This document shows, one piece after another, positions 43,843-52,373 of a stretch of 64,000 nt of DNA. Below the pieces are notes generated by a model. The model was not told the origin of the DNA. It worked only from the letters and a program-made list of their open reading frames with translations, and made no database searches. A program made the position numbers and the translations under genes. The stretch's first letter is position 1. Every line of letters begins with the position of its first letter. This stretch comes from CALEMW01 sp035447065. Its GTDB lineage: Bacteria > Krumholzibacteriota > Krumholzibacteriia > LZORAL124-64-63. Where the stretch lies: NCBI GenBank assembly GCA_035447065.1, contig DAOTGJ010000002.1:62001-126000 (forward strand). The letters run 5' to 3'.

Positions 43843-45228
43843 TCAGCGGGGATCCGGCAGGGCGGCGGCCACGGCGCGGGCCAGGTCGGAGAGGGAGGGG
43901 TCGCGGGCGCCCAGCACCAGGACCACGTCGCCGGGGCGGGCGGCGGCGGCCACCGCGGCGGGCAGCGCGTCGCGGTGCTCCAGATCGCGGGCGTCGCGGC
44001 CGCGGGCGCGCACGGCGGCGGTCAGGTCCGTGGACTCCACGTCGCGGGTGACGGAGCCGCCGGCATAGTAGATGGGGGGCAGCCAGAGCACGTCGTCGGG
44101 AGCCAGGGCCTCGCCGAAGGCGGTCACCAGGTCCGGGAAGAGGAAGCGGGTGGGGCCGTAGCCGTGGGGCTGGAAGAAGGCCAGCACGCGGCCGCCGCGC
44201 AGGCGGGCGGCGGCCAGGGCGGCGCGCAGCTTGTCGGGGTTGTGGGCGAAGTCGTCCACCACGGTCACGCCGCCGCGCTCGCCCACGACCTGGAAGCGGC
44301 GGGCCACGCCGCGGAAGCCGCGCAGGGCGGCGGCGGCGGCGGCCGGGTCCACGCCGGCGGCCCGGGCCACGGCGACGGCGGCCACGGCGTCGCGCACGTT
44401 GTGCTCGCCGGGCAGCGGCAGCTCGAAACCCACGCCGTCCACCGTGAAGCGGCTGCGGTCCGACGCCAGCTCCAGGTCCACGGCGCGCACGTCGCAGCCG
44501 GGGGCCAGGCCGGCGCGGATCACGCCGCCCGGGGGCGGGGCCGCCAGCAGAGGGTCCAGGGCGGGATCGTCGCCCAGCACCAGCGGGCCGCGGGTCTGGG
44601 CGGCCAGGGTGCGGAACATGGCCAGCACCTCGGCGGGCTCCTTGTGGTCGCGCTGCAGGTTGAGGATCAGCGCGGCCCAGGGATGGTAGTTGACCAGGCT
44701 GCCGTCGGACTCGTCGGCCTCCAGCACCACGTGGGGTCCGTTTCCGGCCAGGGCGTTGCCCAGCAGGCCGCGCTCCTCCAGGCGCACCAGGGCGCCGCCG
44801 GTGATCACGGTGGGGTCCAGGCCGGCGTGCATGAGGATCTCGGCCACCATGGCCGTGGTGGTGGACTTGCCGCTGGTGCCGGTCACGGCGATGCCGTCGC
44901 GCTCGGCCACGTAGCGCGCCAGCAGCTCGCTGCGGTGCAGGATGGGCACGCCCGCGGCGCGGGCGGCGCGCACGTCGGGCACCGAGTCCTCCACGGCGGT
45001 GCTGGCCACCAGGGCCTCGCAGCCGGCCCGGGGCCAGGTGCCGTCCTGGGGCACGATCTCCACGCCCGCCGCCGCCAGGGCCGCACGCACAGCCGCCCGC
45101 TCGCCCTGGTCGAAGGCGCGGTCCGAGCCCGTGCAGCGCCCGCCGCGCCAGGCGTGGATCTGGGCCAGGGCGCTCATGCCGCTGCCCCCCGCCCCGCAGA
45201 AGTGGAGCCAGCCCTCAGACGACGACAA
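43843..45228 (-). CDS. Mur ligase, MurC/Mpl-like
   Basis: 461 residues from TTG 45228, which has a GGAGGAGGGGG site 6 bases away; ATG 45255 would lie deeper inside the L,D-transpeptidase frame without a site. N-domain WLHFCGAGGSGMSALAQI, ATP loop GTSGKSTTTAMV (usually GTHGKTTT), central VLEADESDGSLVNY and LNLQRDHKE, and C-domain VVDDFAHNPDKL with FQPHGYGPTRFL. These fit UDP-N-acetylmuramate ligases, either MurC (adds L-Ala) or Mpl (adds a recycled tripeptide). The pairing with an L,D-transpeptidase rather than a division cluster favours recycling, as an inference. Confidence 0.75.
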   Translation of the reverse strand: MSSSEGWLHFCGAGGSGMSALAQIHAWRGGRCTGSDRAFDQGERAAVRAALAAAGVEIVPQDGTWPRAGCEALVASTAVEDSVPDVRAARAAGVPILHRSELLARYVAERDGIAVTGTSGKSTTTAMVAEILMHAGLDPTVITGGALVRLEERGLLGNALAGNGPHVVLEADESDGSLVNYHPWAALILNLQRDHKEPAEVLAMFRTLAAQTRGPLVLGDDPALDPLLAAPPPGGVIRAGLAPGCDVRAVDLELASDRSRFTVDGVGFELPLPGEHNVRDAVAAVAVARAAGVDPAAAAAALRGFRGVARRFQVVGERGGVTVVDDFAHNPDKLRAALAAARLRGGRVLAFFQPHGYGPTRFLFPDLVTAFGEALAPDDVLWLPPIYYAGGSVTRDVESTDLTAAVRARGRDARDLEHRDALPAAVAAAARPGDVVLVLGARDPSLSDLARAVAAALPDPR

Positions 45229-45769
45229 CCGGATCCCCCTCCTCCACCAGCTCATAGAGGTGGATCACGTCGGCGTTGCTCAGGCGCACGCAGCCGTGGC
45301 TGCAGGGCCGCCCGATGCCGCCCTCGTGGTTGGTGCCGTGGATGTAGATGAAGCGCTCGCGCGAGTCGCAGCCCGGACCGCGGTTCAGGCCTTCCTCGCA
45401 GCCGTCCAGCGTGAGGATGCGGCTGAGGATGAGGTCCTCGCCGTCGGGATCGTCCTGGGGCCAGCGTCCCACCGGCTCACGGCTGCGGAACCAGGTGCCC
45501 ACGGGGTGGCCGGCGCCGATCTTGCGATCGATGCGGTGCACGCCCGGCGGCGTGCCGAAGGAGCCCTCCACCCCGCTCACGCCCGCCGCCGCGGTGCTCA
45601 CGCCGAAGCTGCGCGCCACGCGTCCGTCCACCACCAGGCGCAGGGTCTGGCTGGGCACATGGACCAGCAGCCAGCGCGGCGGCGCGGCGCCCAGCACGGC
45701 CAGCAGGCGGCGGCGGGCGGTCTCCAGGCCGGGCGCGGCGTCGGACTCGGGCGGACAGGGCAGGGGCAC
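45215..45769 (-). CDS. L,D-transpeptidase (YkuD) without visible signal peptide
   Basis: 184 residues from GTG 45769, GGAGG ten bases upstream and the promoter at 45803. The YkuD domain is complete: LLVHVPSQTLRLVVDGRVARSF, GTPPGVHRI, IYIHGTNHEGGIG and the catalytic SHGCVRLSN (Cys near residue 159). Enzymes of this fold form 3-3 peptidoglycan crosslinks or anchor lipoproteins in the periplasm, yet no signal peptide or membrane helix is seen with this start; longer starts add only Pro/Arg-rich sequence. Its end overlaps the Mur ligase by 14 bases. Confidence 0.82.
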   Translation of the reverse strand: MPLPCPPESDAAPGLETARRRLLAVLGAAPPRWLLVHVPSQTLRLVVDGRVARSFGVSTAAAGVSGVEGSFGTPPGVHRIDRKIGAGHPVGTWFRSREPVGRWPQDDPDGEDLILSRILTLDGCEEGLNRGPGCDSRERFIYIHGTNHEGGIGRPCSHGCVRLSNADVIHLYELVEEGDPVVVV

Positions 45770-45802
45770 GGGCGTACATCCTCCGCTGGGGGTTCGAGGC
45801 GG

Positions 45803-45831
45803 CGAACGTACCATCGGCCGCGGGGGGCGAC
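45803..45831 (-). promoter_or_regulatory. Promoter of the L,D-transpeptidase / Mur ligase pair
   Basis: On the minus strand TTGTCG (45831-45826), a 17-base spacer, TACGTT (45808-45803). A start near 45796 leaves about 27 bases to GTG 45769. Confidence 0.5.
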
Positions 45832-45930
45832 AAGCCGGGAGCGGCGGCGGCCACGCTCGTTGTCGATTTGATAACAGGCCCGCCGTTGACCACCTTGGGC
45901 CGGACACCCCCCACCCCTTCGGAGGCGGCC

Positions 45931-48150
45931 ATGTACGACATCGGCGGATCCCTGGAGCGGCAGCTCCTGCAGGTCATGCGCGCCAAGCCCACCGTGGTGC
46001 TCACCGAGCCCACCGAGCCGCGCATCGTGGAGGCGGCCTGCCACCTGTCGCGCTTCGCCAAGCTGGTGTTCCTGGCGCCGGAGGCGGCCGTGCGGGCGGT
46101 AGCCGCCAAGCACCTGGGCCACATCGACGCGGTGCGGCAGGAGTTCACCTTCGGCGAGGCGGCCTTCGTGGATCCCGCCGCGGAGGATGCGCTGCTGGAC
46201 GAGTTCGCTCAGGAGTGCGTGTCCCTGCCGCCGGAGCTGCGGCGGGCCGAGAGCTTCGAGCAGGCGCGGGCCATGCTGGTGGAGCCGGCGCGCTTCGGCG
46301 TGATGGCCGTGCGCCGCGGCCACGCCGACGTGGTGGTGGGCGGCATGACCCACGAGCCCCGCGAGTACTTCCGCCCCATGCTGCGGCTGCTGCAGGTCAA
46401 CCGGGTGATGTGCGAGGCGGGCGTCTTCGTGCTGCCGGACTCGCATCCGGACGACATCTTCCCCCACAACATCGTGATCTTCGGCGACGTGGCCGTGAAC
46501 GAGCGCATGGAGCCCGAGACCCTGGCGCGCACGGCGGTGGGCACCTGCGCCATCGCCCGCGACCTCATCCCCCAGGACGTGCTGCCGGAGATCCACGGCG
46601 CCATCGTCAGCTATTCGCACAAGGGCTCGGACGAGGGGCCCAGCGTGGAGCTGGTGCGGCAGGCCGGGCGCATGGTGCCGGAGATCCTGGCGCAGCGGGT
46701 GGAGAAGGGCGCGCGCTACGCGGGCATCAGCATCGAGTCGGAGGTGAAGATCTCCGCCGCGCTCTCGCGCCGCGCCGCCATGTACTACGACGAGGGCCAG
46801 GCCGGCACCTTCAGCGGCCACACCAACGTGCTGATCGCCCCCAACCTGGACCTGGGCAACCTGCTCTACCACCTCTACGCGTCGCGCTATCCGGACGCCA
46901 AGAAGTTCACGGTGCTCTTCGGCCTGCGCTTCAAGGGCGTGGACCTGGCCATGGACTCCACCGCCGAGGACGCCATGCTCGCCGTGAAGGCGGACCTGCT
47001 GCGCCTGCACCGCTTCGGCCACTGGCACGAGACGCCCAAGGACACCTTCTTCCCCCGCCGCCGCATCCTGGCCATCAACCCCGGCTCCACCAGCACCAAG
47101 ATCGGGTTCTACGAGGGCGAGCTGGAGCGCTTCACCACGGAGCTCCAGCACTCGGCCGCGGAGCTGGAACCCTACGAGAGCGAGCCCATCACCGCCCAGG
47201 CGGAGCTGCGCCGCAAGGTGGTCGAAGACGCCCTGGCGGAGCACGGCGTGACGGTGGACAGCCTGGACGCCATCGGCGCCCGCGGCGGCCTGGTGCACCC
47301 CATCCCCCACGGCACCTACCACGTGAACAGGCGCATGCTGGACGACCTGAACGCCTGCGTGGGCGGCGAGCACGCCAGCAACCTGGGCGCGCTGATCGCC
47401 GACGCCCTGCGCGCCGGCCGCGACCTGCCCGCGTTCATCGTGGATCCGGTGGTGGTGGACGAGGTGTGGGAGAAGCAGAAGATCACGGGCTTCCGGGCCA
47501 TCCGCCGGCTGGTCATCAGCCACGCCCTGAACCAGATCGCCACCGCGCGGCGCTTCGCGGAGGAGCACGAGACCTTCTACGACCACGTCAACGTGATCGT
47601 GGCCCACATGGGCGGCGGCATCACCGTGGGCGCCCACCGCAAGGGGCGCTACATCGACGTGAACAACGGCCTCAACGGCGAAGGGCCCTTCTCCCCGCAG
47701 CGCTCCGGGTCGCTGCCGCCGGGCCAGCTCATCGAGATGTGCTTCTCCGGCGCCTACACCAAGCAGGAGCTGAAGCTGCTCAACAAGGGCCGCGGCGGGC
47801 TCATCGATCTGCTGGGCACCGCGGACCTGCGCGAGGTGGAGCAGCGCATCGACGCCGGCGACGCCGAGGCCGCCCTGGTCTACGACGCCATGGTCTACCG
47901 CATCGCACGGGAGATCACCTCGCTGCTGCCGGCCTTCGAGGGCGAACCCCTGGACCGCGTGCTGCTCACCGGCGGCATGGCCCGCAGCGCGCGCCTGGTG
48001 GAGGCCATCACCGCCGGCGTGGCCGGCCTGGGGTGCGGCGTGACCGCGTATCCCGGCGAGAACGAGATCTTCGCCCTGGTCAAGGGCGCGCTGCGCGTGC
48101 TCAACGGCAAGGAAGAGGCCCGCACCTACGCCCCGGAGGTGGATGCATGA
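45931..48150 (+). CDS. Fusion of a PTA/PTB-like phosphate acyltransferase and butyrate kinase
   Basis: 739 residues. Residues 1 to about 365 belong to the phosphate acetyl/butyryltransferase fold: VRRGHADVVVGGMTHEPREYFRPML, IFGDVAVNERMEPETLARTA, IVSYSHKGSDEGPSVE and SGHTNVLIAPNLDLGNLLYHL, each cut here into segments. From about 378 the ASKHA kinase BUK begins: ILAINPGSTSTKIGFYEGE, GARGGLVHPIPHGTY, HASNLGALIA, VIVAHMGGGITVGAHRKGR, TGGMARSARLVEAI. BUK makes ATP from butyryl- or branched acyl-phosphate. ATG 45931 follows GGAGG by five bases. The two domains catalyse consecutive steps if the N-domain is active. The next gene is a stand-alone Ptb. Confidence 0.86.
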   Translation: MYDIGGSLERQLLQVMRAKPTVVLTEPTEPRIVEAACHLSRFAKLVFLAPEAAVRAVAAKHLGHIDAVRQEFTFGEAAFVDPAAEDALLDEFAQECVSLPPELRRAESFEQARAMLVEPARFGVMAVRRGHADVVVGGMTHEPREYFRPMLRLLQVNRVMCEAGVFVLPDSHPDDIFPHNIVIFGDVAVNERMEPETLARTAVGTCAIARDLIPQDVLPEIHGAIVSYSHKGSDEGPSVELVRQAGRMVPEILAQRVEKGARYAGISIESEVKISAALSRRAAMYYDEGQAGTFSGHTNVLIAPNLDLGNLLYHLYASRYPDAKKFTVLFGLRFKGVDLAMDSTAEDAMLAVKADLLRLHRFGHWHETPKDTFFPRRRILAINPGSTSTKIGFYEGELERFTTELQHSAAELEPYESEPITAQAELRRKVVEDALAEHGVTVDSLDAIGARGGLVHPIPHGTYHVNRRMLDDLNACVGGEHASNLGALIADALRAGRDLPAFIVDPVVVDEVWEKQKITGFRAIRRLVISHALNQIATARRFAEEHETFYDHVNVIVAHMGGGITVGAHRKGRYIDVNNGLNGEGPFSPQRSGSLPPGQLIEMCFSGAYTKQELKLLNKGRGGLIDLLGTADLREVEQRIDAGDAEAALVYDAMVYRIAREITSLLPAFEGEPLDRVLLTGGMARSARLVEAITAGVAGLGCGVTAYPGENEIFALVKGALRVLNGKEEARTYAPEVDA

Positions 48151-49070
48151 CCCCCATCACGACCCTGGACGGACTGCTCGACTCCCTGCGCCACGCCCCC
48201 AGCCGCACCGTGGCGGTGGCCGCGGGCGAGGACCCCAACTCCATCCAGGCGGCGGCGCGGGCCGTGGCGGAGGACATCGCCAAGGTGACCCTTGTGGGCG
48301 ACCGCGCCAGGATCCTGGAGCTCTGCGCGGAGCACGGGCTGGACGCCGGCGCGTTCGCCATCGTCCACGAGCCGGACATGGCCCAGGCCGCCCGCACCGC
48401 CCGCGACCTGGTGCGGACGGGCGAGGCCGAGGTGCTCATGAAGGGCCTGGTCAGCACCGCCGACTACATGCGCGCCATCCTGGACAAGGAGCAGGGCCTG
48501 ATGCCCGCCGGCGGCGTGCTCAGCCACGTGACCGTGCTGGAGCTGCCCGCCTACCGGGAGCGCCACGGCAAGCTGCTGTTCGTGGGCGACGTGGCCATCA
48601 TCCCCAAGCCGGACCTGGAGACCAAGAGACGGATCCTGCGCTACTGCGTGGACGCGGCCCACAGCTTCGGGATCGTGAAGCCCAGGGCGGCGCTGATCGC
48701 GGCGTCGGAGAAGGTGAGCCCCAAGATGGAAGCCACGGTGGAGGCGCGGGCCATCCGCGACGAGTCGGGCGACGCGTTCGCCGATGCGATCGTGGACGGT
48801 CCCCTGGCCCTGGACGTGGCCCTCAGCCCCGAGGCCTGCGCCATCAAGGGACTGGACTCGCCGGTGGGCGGCGCGGCCGACGTGCTGGTGTTCCCGAACA
48901 TCGAATCCGGCAACGTGTTCTACAAGGCGGGCACGCTGCTCTCGGGCGGGCGGCTGGCCGCGGCGGTGGTGGGCACCACGGCGCCGTGCGTGCTCACGAG
49001 CCGCGCGGACTCGGAGGAGAGCAAGCTGCTGAGCATCGCGTTGGGGTGCCGGTTGGCGGGGGGCCGCTAG
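48147..49070 (+). CDS. ptb: Phosphate butyryltransferase
   Basis: 307 residues, the standard Ptb length. RTVAVAAGEDPNSIQAA, AEVLMKGLVSTADYMRAIL, GGVLSHVTVLELP, FVGDVAIIPKPDLETKR, then KGLDSPVGGAADVLVFPNIESGN divided by loops, and LLSGGRLAAAVVGTTAP are family features. It exchanges CoA for phosphate on butyryl- or isobutyryl-CoA, feeding butyrate kinase. ATG overlaps the stop of the fusion gene. Together with IcmF at 2.3 kb this gives a path from butyryl/isobutyryl-CoA to ATP; the direction in the cell is unknown. Confidence 0.9.
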   Translation: MTPITTLDGLLDSLRHAPSRTVAVAAGEDPNSIQAAARAVAEDIAKVTLVGDRARILELCAEHGLDAGAFAIVHEPDMAQAARTARDLVRTGEAEVLMKGLVSTADYMRAILDKEQGLMPAGGVLSHVTVLELPAYRERHGKLLFVGDVAIIPKPDLETKRRILRYCVDAAHSFGIVKPRAALIAASEKVSPKMEATVEARAIRDESGDAFADAIVDGPLALDVALSPEACAIKGLDSPVGGAADVLVFPNIESGNVFYKAGTLLSGGRLAAAVVGTTAPCVLTSRADSEESKLLSIALGCRLAGGR

Positions 49071-49098
49071 CTCCCGTCCCTCCCGGAAAGCCCGCATC

Positions 49099-49120
49099 GC
49101 CCCGGCCGCCCGGTCGGGGC
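49099..49120 (+). terminator. Hairpin after ptb
   Basis: 9-bp stem GCCCCGGCC with GGTCGGGGC (one G-U pair), 4-nt loop, then GAATTATTT. It lies 29 bases past the ptb stop; the U tract is weak. Confidence 0.5.
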
Positions 49121-49285
49121 GAATTATTTCATGAGATTGTCATGGCGCCGAGGCGGGCGCCTCCCGCGGATGGAATCGCCGCAATTCCTTATTTCATTAC
49201 CACATATTCCATATTTGCCGATCCTCGCAACTGATGAACCGAGTCCGGACCATCTAAGTCCATGTTTTTCATACTTGAGTCGCCA

Positions 49286-49314
49286 TTGATTACCCCGAGA
49301 TAGAGATCTATGGT
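49286..49314 (+). promoter_or_regulatory. Promoter of the multiheme cytochrome operon
   Basis: TTGATT (49286-49291), a 17-base spacer, TATGGT (49309-49314). The 49130-49310 region is unusually AT-rich for this genome and may hold activator sites; I see no clear FNR/NnrR palindrome. Apart from the ptb hairpin and this promoter I see nothing else in 49071-49393. Confidence 0.45.
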
Positions 49315-49393
49315 TCGCCTGATTTCCGGAGGACCCGTGCCGTCCTCATCCCGGCCGCCCCGCGGCCAGTCCACCACCCCGAAGGAGTGCCCC

Positions 49394-50716
49394 ATGAAAC
49401 GCCTGCTCGGTCTGACCGTCCTGCTGGCCCTGGTGACGGCCGGCGCCGTCCTGGCCGCCGACGACACCACCGAAGGCAAGTGCATGACGTGCCACAAGGA
49501 GAAGTCCCCCGGCCTGTACCGGCAGTGGCACGGCTCCCAGCACGCCATCCACAACGTGACCTGCCTGGACTGCCACCAGGCCGCTCGCGGCGACGCCGAC
49601 GGCTTCACGCACGAGGGCGCGTTCATCGCCACGCTGGTGACCCCCAAGGACTGCGGCAAGTGCCACGAGAAGGAGGCCCGCGAGGTGCAGGCCTCCCATC
49701 ACGCCACCGCCGGCGAGATCCTCGAGTCCAACGACGCCTACCTGGCCCACGCCGCCGGCGGGCATCCCGTGGTGATCACGGGCTGCGAGAACTGCCACGG
49801 CGGCAAGGTGCAGATCGATCCCGCGAGCCCCAACATGCTGAGCATGAAGAGCTGGCCCAACTCCGGCATCGGCCGCCTGAACCCCGACGGCAGCAAGGGC
49901 GCCTGCTCCGCCTGCCACACGCGCCACGCCTTCAGCAAGGCCCAGGCGCGCAAGCCCGAGGCCTGCTCCAAGTGCCACCTGGGCCCGGATCATCCGCAGA
50001 AGGAGATCTACGAGGAGAGCAAGCACGGCAACGCGTACTACACGCACATCGATGAGATGAACATCGACGCCGACCGCTGGGTCGTGGGCGAGGACTACTT
50101 CGAGGCCCCCACCTGCGCCACCTGCCACATGAGCGCCACGCCCACCCAGGCCATCACCCACGACGTGGGCCAGCGCATCAGCTGGACCCTGCGCCCCATC
50201 GTCTCCAAGAAGCTCGACAACTGGGAGACCAAGCGGCAGAACATGCAGGACGTGTGCATCAACTGCCACGGCCAGCGCTTCGTGGACGGCCACTACCTGC
50301 AGTTCGACGGCCTGGTCAACCTCTACAACGACAAGTTCGCCAAGCCGGCCAAGATGATCATGGACAAGGTCAAGGAGCGGAAGCTCATGGAGCATCCGGC
50401 GGCCTTCTCCAACGAGATCGAGTGGGAGTTCTGGGAGCTGTGGCACCACGAGGGCCGCCGCACCCGTCACGGCGCCGCCATGATGGGCCCCGACTACACC
50501 TGGTGGCACGGCATCTACGACGTGGCCCACAACTTCTACTTCAAGTTCCTGGTCTCCGCGCGGGCGTTCGACGACCCCGAGGTCAACGCGATGATCGACG
50601 AGGTCATGGCCGACCCCATGCACCAGTGGTTCAACCGTCCGACGGCCGACATCAAGGCCGACATCCGCGACGGCAAGATGCCCGCGATCTACGCCGACCA
50701 GTTTCCGCAGCACTAA
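49394..50716 (+). CDS. Octaheme cytochrome c, hydroxylamine oxidoreductase-like
   Basis: 440 residues, ATG behind GAAGGAG. Signal peptide MKRLLGLTVLLALVTAGAVLA. Eight CxxCH haem sites start at residues 30, 57, 87, 131, 171, 191, 241 and 288; the C-terminal 150 residues are haem-free and helical (AKMIMDKVKERKL, WELWHHEGRRTRHGAAMMGPDYTWWHG cut by turns). Count, spacing and tail match the octaheme HAO family, which oxidises hydroxylamine or, in other members, reduces nitrite or hydroxylamine. I cannot place the P460-forming tyrosine with confidence, so direction is open. A NapC-type quinol-linked cytochrome follows after 15 bases, which favours a reductase, as an inference. Confidence 0.8.
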   Translation: MKRLLGLTVLLALVTAGAVLAADDTTEGKCMTCHKEKSPGLYRQWHGSQHAIHNVTCLDCHQAARGDADGFTHEGAFIATLVTPKDCGKCHEKEAREVQASHHATAGEILESNDAYLAHAAGGHPVVITGCENCHGGKVQIDPASPNMLSMKSWPNSGIGRLNPDGSKGACSACHTRHAFSKAQARKPEACSKCHLGPDHPQKEIYEESKHGNAYYTHIDEMNIDADRWVVGEDYFEAPTCATCHMSATPTQAITHDVGQRISWTLRPIVSKKLDNWETKRQNMQDVCINCHGQRFVDGHYLQFDGLVNLYNDKFAKPAKMIMDKVKERKLMEHPAAFSNEIEWEFWELWHHEGRRTRHGAAMMGPDYTWWHGIYDVAHNFYFKFLVSARAFDDPEVNAMIDEVMADPMHQWFNRPTADIKADIRDGKMPAIYADQFPQH

Positions 50717-50731
50717 GCCCGGGAGCAGACC

Positions 50732-52222
50732 ATGAACAAGCGTTTCGTGAACATGCTGCGGGGACTGTCGACGAACTGGGTGGGTTCGCTGGGCGTGGCG
50801 CTGACCACCACGGCCTTCGTGCTCTTCCTGTTCATCGAGATCCTGCGCGTGCTGGGCATCGTCACCAGCTCGTACATCGGGCTGGTGTCGTACCTGGCGT
50901 TGCCGGCGCTGTTCGTCCTGGGCCTGATCCTCATTCCGTTCGGCTGGAGCGCCCTCAAGCGCGCCACCGGCAAGACGACGCGGGAGCTGATGGACGAGCG
51001 TTTCGAGCCTTCGGAGCTCGAGAGCCGCGCCTTCGGCTCCCGCATCGTGCGGATGTTCTTCCTGCTCACCCTCGTGAACATCCTGTTCCTGGGCGCGGGC
51101 ACGGCGCGGATGCTCCACTTCATGGAGACTCCCAAGTTCTGCGGAACCGCCTGCCACGGCGTCATGGAGCCGGAATGGACCACGTACCAGGCCTCGCCCC
51201 ACGCGCACGTCCGCTGCGTGGACTGCCACGTGGGCGACGGCGCGGGGGCGCTCATCGATTCCAAGATCAACGGCCTGAAGCAGATGGTCTCGGCCACCTT
51301 CAAGCTTTACGAGCGCCCCATCCCCACCCCGGTCCGCCAGCTGCGGCCCGCGCGCGAGACGTGCGAGCACTGCCACTGGCCGGACAAGTTCTACGGCGAC
51401 CGACTCGTGGAGAAGGTCCGCTACGACTTCGACGAGGCCTCCACGCCCCGGTACACCACGCTCAGTCTGAAGGTGGGATCGGGGCAGGGGCAGCGTCGCG
51501 GGGAGATCCACTGGCACGTGGCCGAGCGGAACGAGGTGCGCTACGCGTCCGTGGACGACGAGCGGGAGGAGATCCTCTGGGTGGAGTCCAGGCAGGCCGA
51601 CGGCACCTGGAAGCGGTTCGAGCGCCGCGACCGGACGGCCGGCGCGCACGACGCGGTCCGGGTCATGGACTGCGTGGACTGCCACAACCGCGCCACCCAC
51701 ATCTACGAGGATCCCGAGAAGGCCGTGGACGAGCGGATGGCGTCCGGGGAGATCCCCACGGACATCCCGTTCATCAAGGCCCGGGCCCTGGCGGCGCTGA
51801 CCGGTTCCTACGCCGACGCCGACGCCGCCATGCAGGGCATCGACGCCGCCCTCGCGGGCTGGTACCGCACCAAGTACCCCAAGCGCACGGCGGAGTTCGC
51901 CGCCGGCCTGGACCGCGCCACGGCCAGCCTGCAGGCGGCCTGGAAGCGCAACGTGCATCCGGGGATGAACGTCACCTGGGGCGCCTACCCCAGCCACCTG
52001 GGCCATGACAACGGAGGCGGCTGCTTCCGGTGCCACACCCCGGAGCTGCAGGGGCCCGCGGGCGAGTCGATCTCCAACGACTGCACGCTGTGCCACAGCA
52101 TCCTGGCCGAGGAGAGCCCCCATCCGTTCCAGTTCCTCCTGCCGGTGGCCGAGAAGGGCGATCCCGACGCCGGCCGCCACAAGTACCTGCAGGAGGAGTT
52201 CCTCAACACCCTCAATCCCTAG
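50732..52222 (+). CDS. NapC/NrfH-type membrane multiheme cytochrome c
   Basis: 496 residues. Two N-terminal membrane helices (about 17-40 and 45-72), a third near 105-125, then a periplasmic haem domain. Haem sites: an unusual CGTACH (three residues between the cysteines, 137-142) followed by GVMEPEW, and five CxxCH at 162, 211, 314, 431 and 451. NapC/NrfH proteins take electrons from quinol and pass them to a periplasmic partner, here presumably the octaheme protein in the same operon. It is longer than NrfH, with a roughly 95-residue haem-free insert (216-313). A strong terminator follows. Confidence 0.8.
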   Translation: MNKRFVNMLRGLSTNWVGSLGVALTTTAFVLFLFIEILRVLGIVTSSYIGLVSYLALPALFVLGLILIPFGWSALKRATGKTTRELMDERFEPSELESRAFGSRIVRMFFLLTLVNILFLGAGTARMLHFMETPKFCGTACHGVMEPEWTTYQASPHAHVRCVDCHVGDGAGALIDSKINGLKQMVSATFKLYERPIPTPVRQLRPARETCEHCHWPDKFYGDRLVEKVRYDFDEASTPRYTTLSLKVGSGQGQRRGEIHWHVAERNEVRYASVDDEREEILWVESRQADGTWKRFERRDRTAGAHDAVRVMDCVDCHNRATHIYEDPEKAVDERMASGEIPTDIPFIKARALAALTGSYADADAAMQGIDAALAGWYRTKYPKRTAEFAAGLDRATASLQAAWKRNVHPGMNVTWGAYPSHLGHDNGGGCFRCHTPELQGPAGESISNDCTLCHSILAEESPHPFQFLLPVAEKGDPDAGRHKYLQEEFLNTLNP

Positions 52223-52245
52223 CCCCGCCGGGCATGGGGGTCCGG

Positions 52246-52280
52246 GCCGGCCGCGGCGCTCCGCCGCGGCCGGCTTTTTT
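52246..52280 (+). terminator. Terminator of the cytochrome operon
   Basis: A perfect 13-bp GC-rich stem (52246-52258 with 52262-52274), 3-nt loop, then six T. It is 24 bases past the stop. Confidence 0.85.
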
Positions 52281-52373
52281 CCGCCGGATGCCGTTCAAGC
52301 CGGTCTGAAATCGACCGATAAGGAATTCGAAAGACCCAGCGGACCCCTGGCCCCAGCACCTGTCCGGAGCGAC

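Noticed and set aside
49180..49310. AT-rich block before the cytochrome operon considered as a horizontally acquired boundary
   Set aside because: It is only about 130 bases, contains a promoter, and the genes on either side have the same codon use; a regulatory region explains it better.
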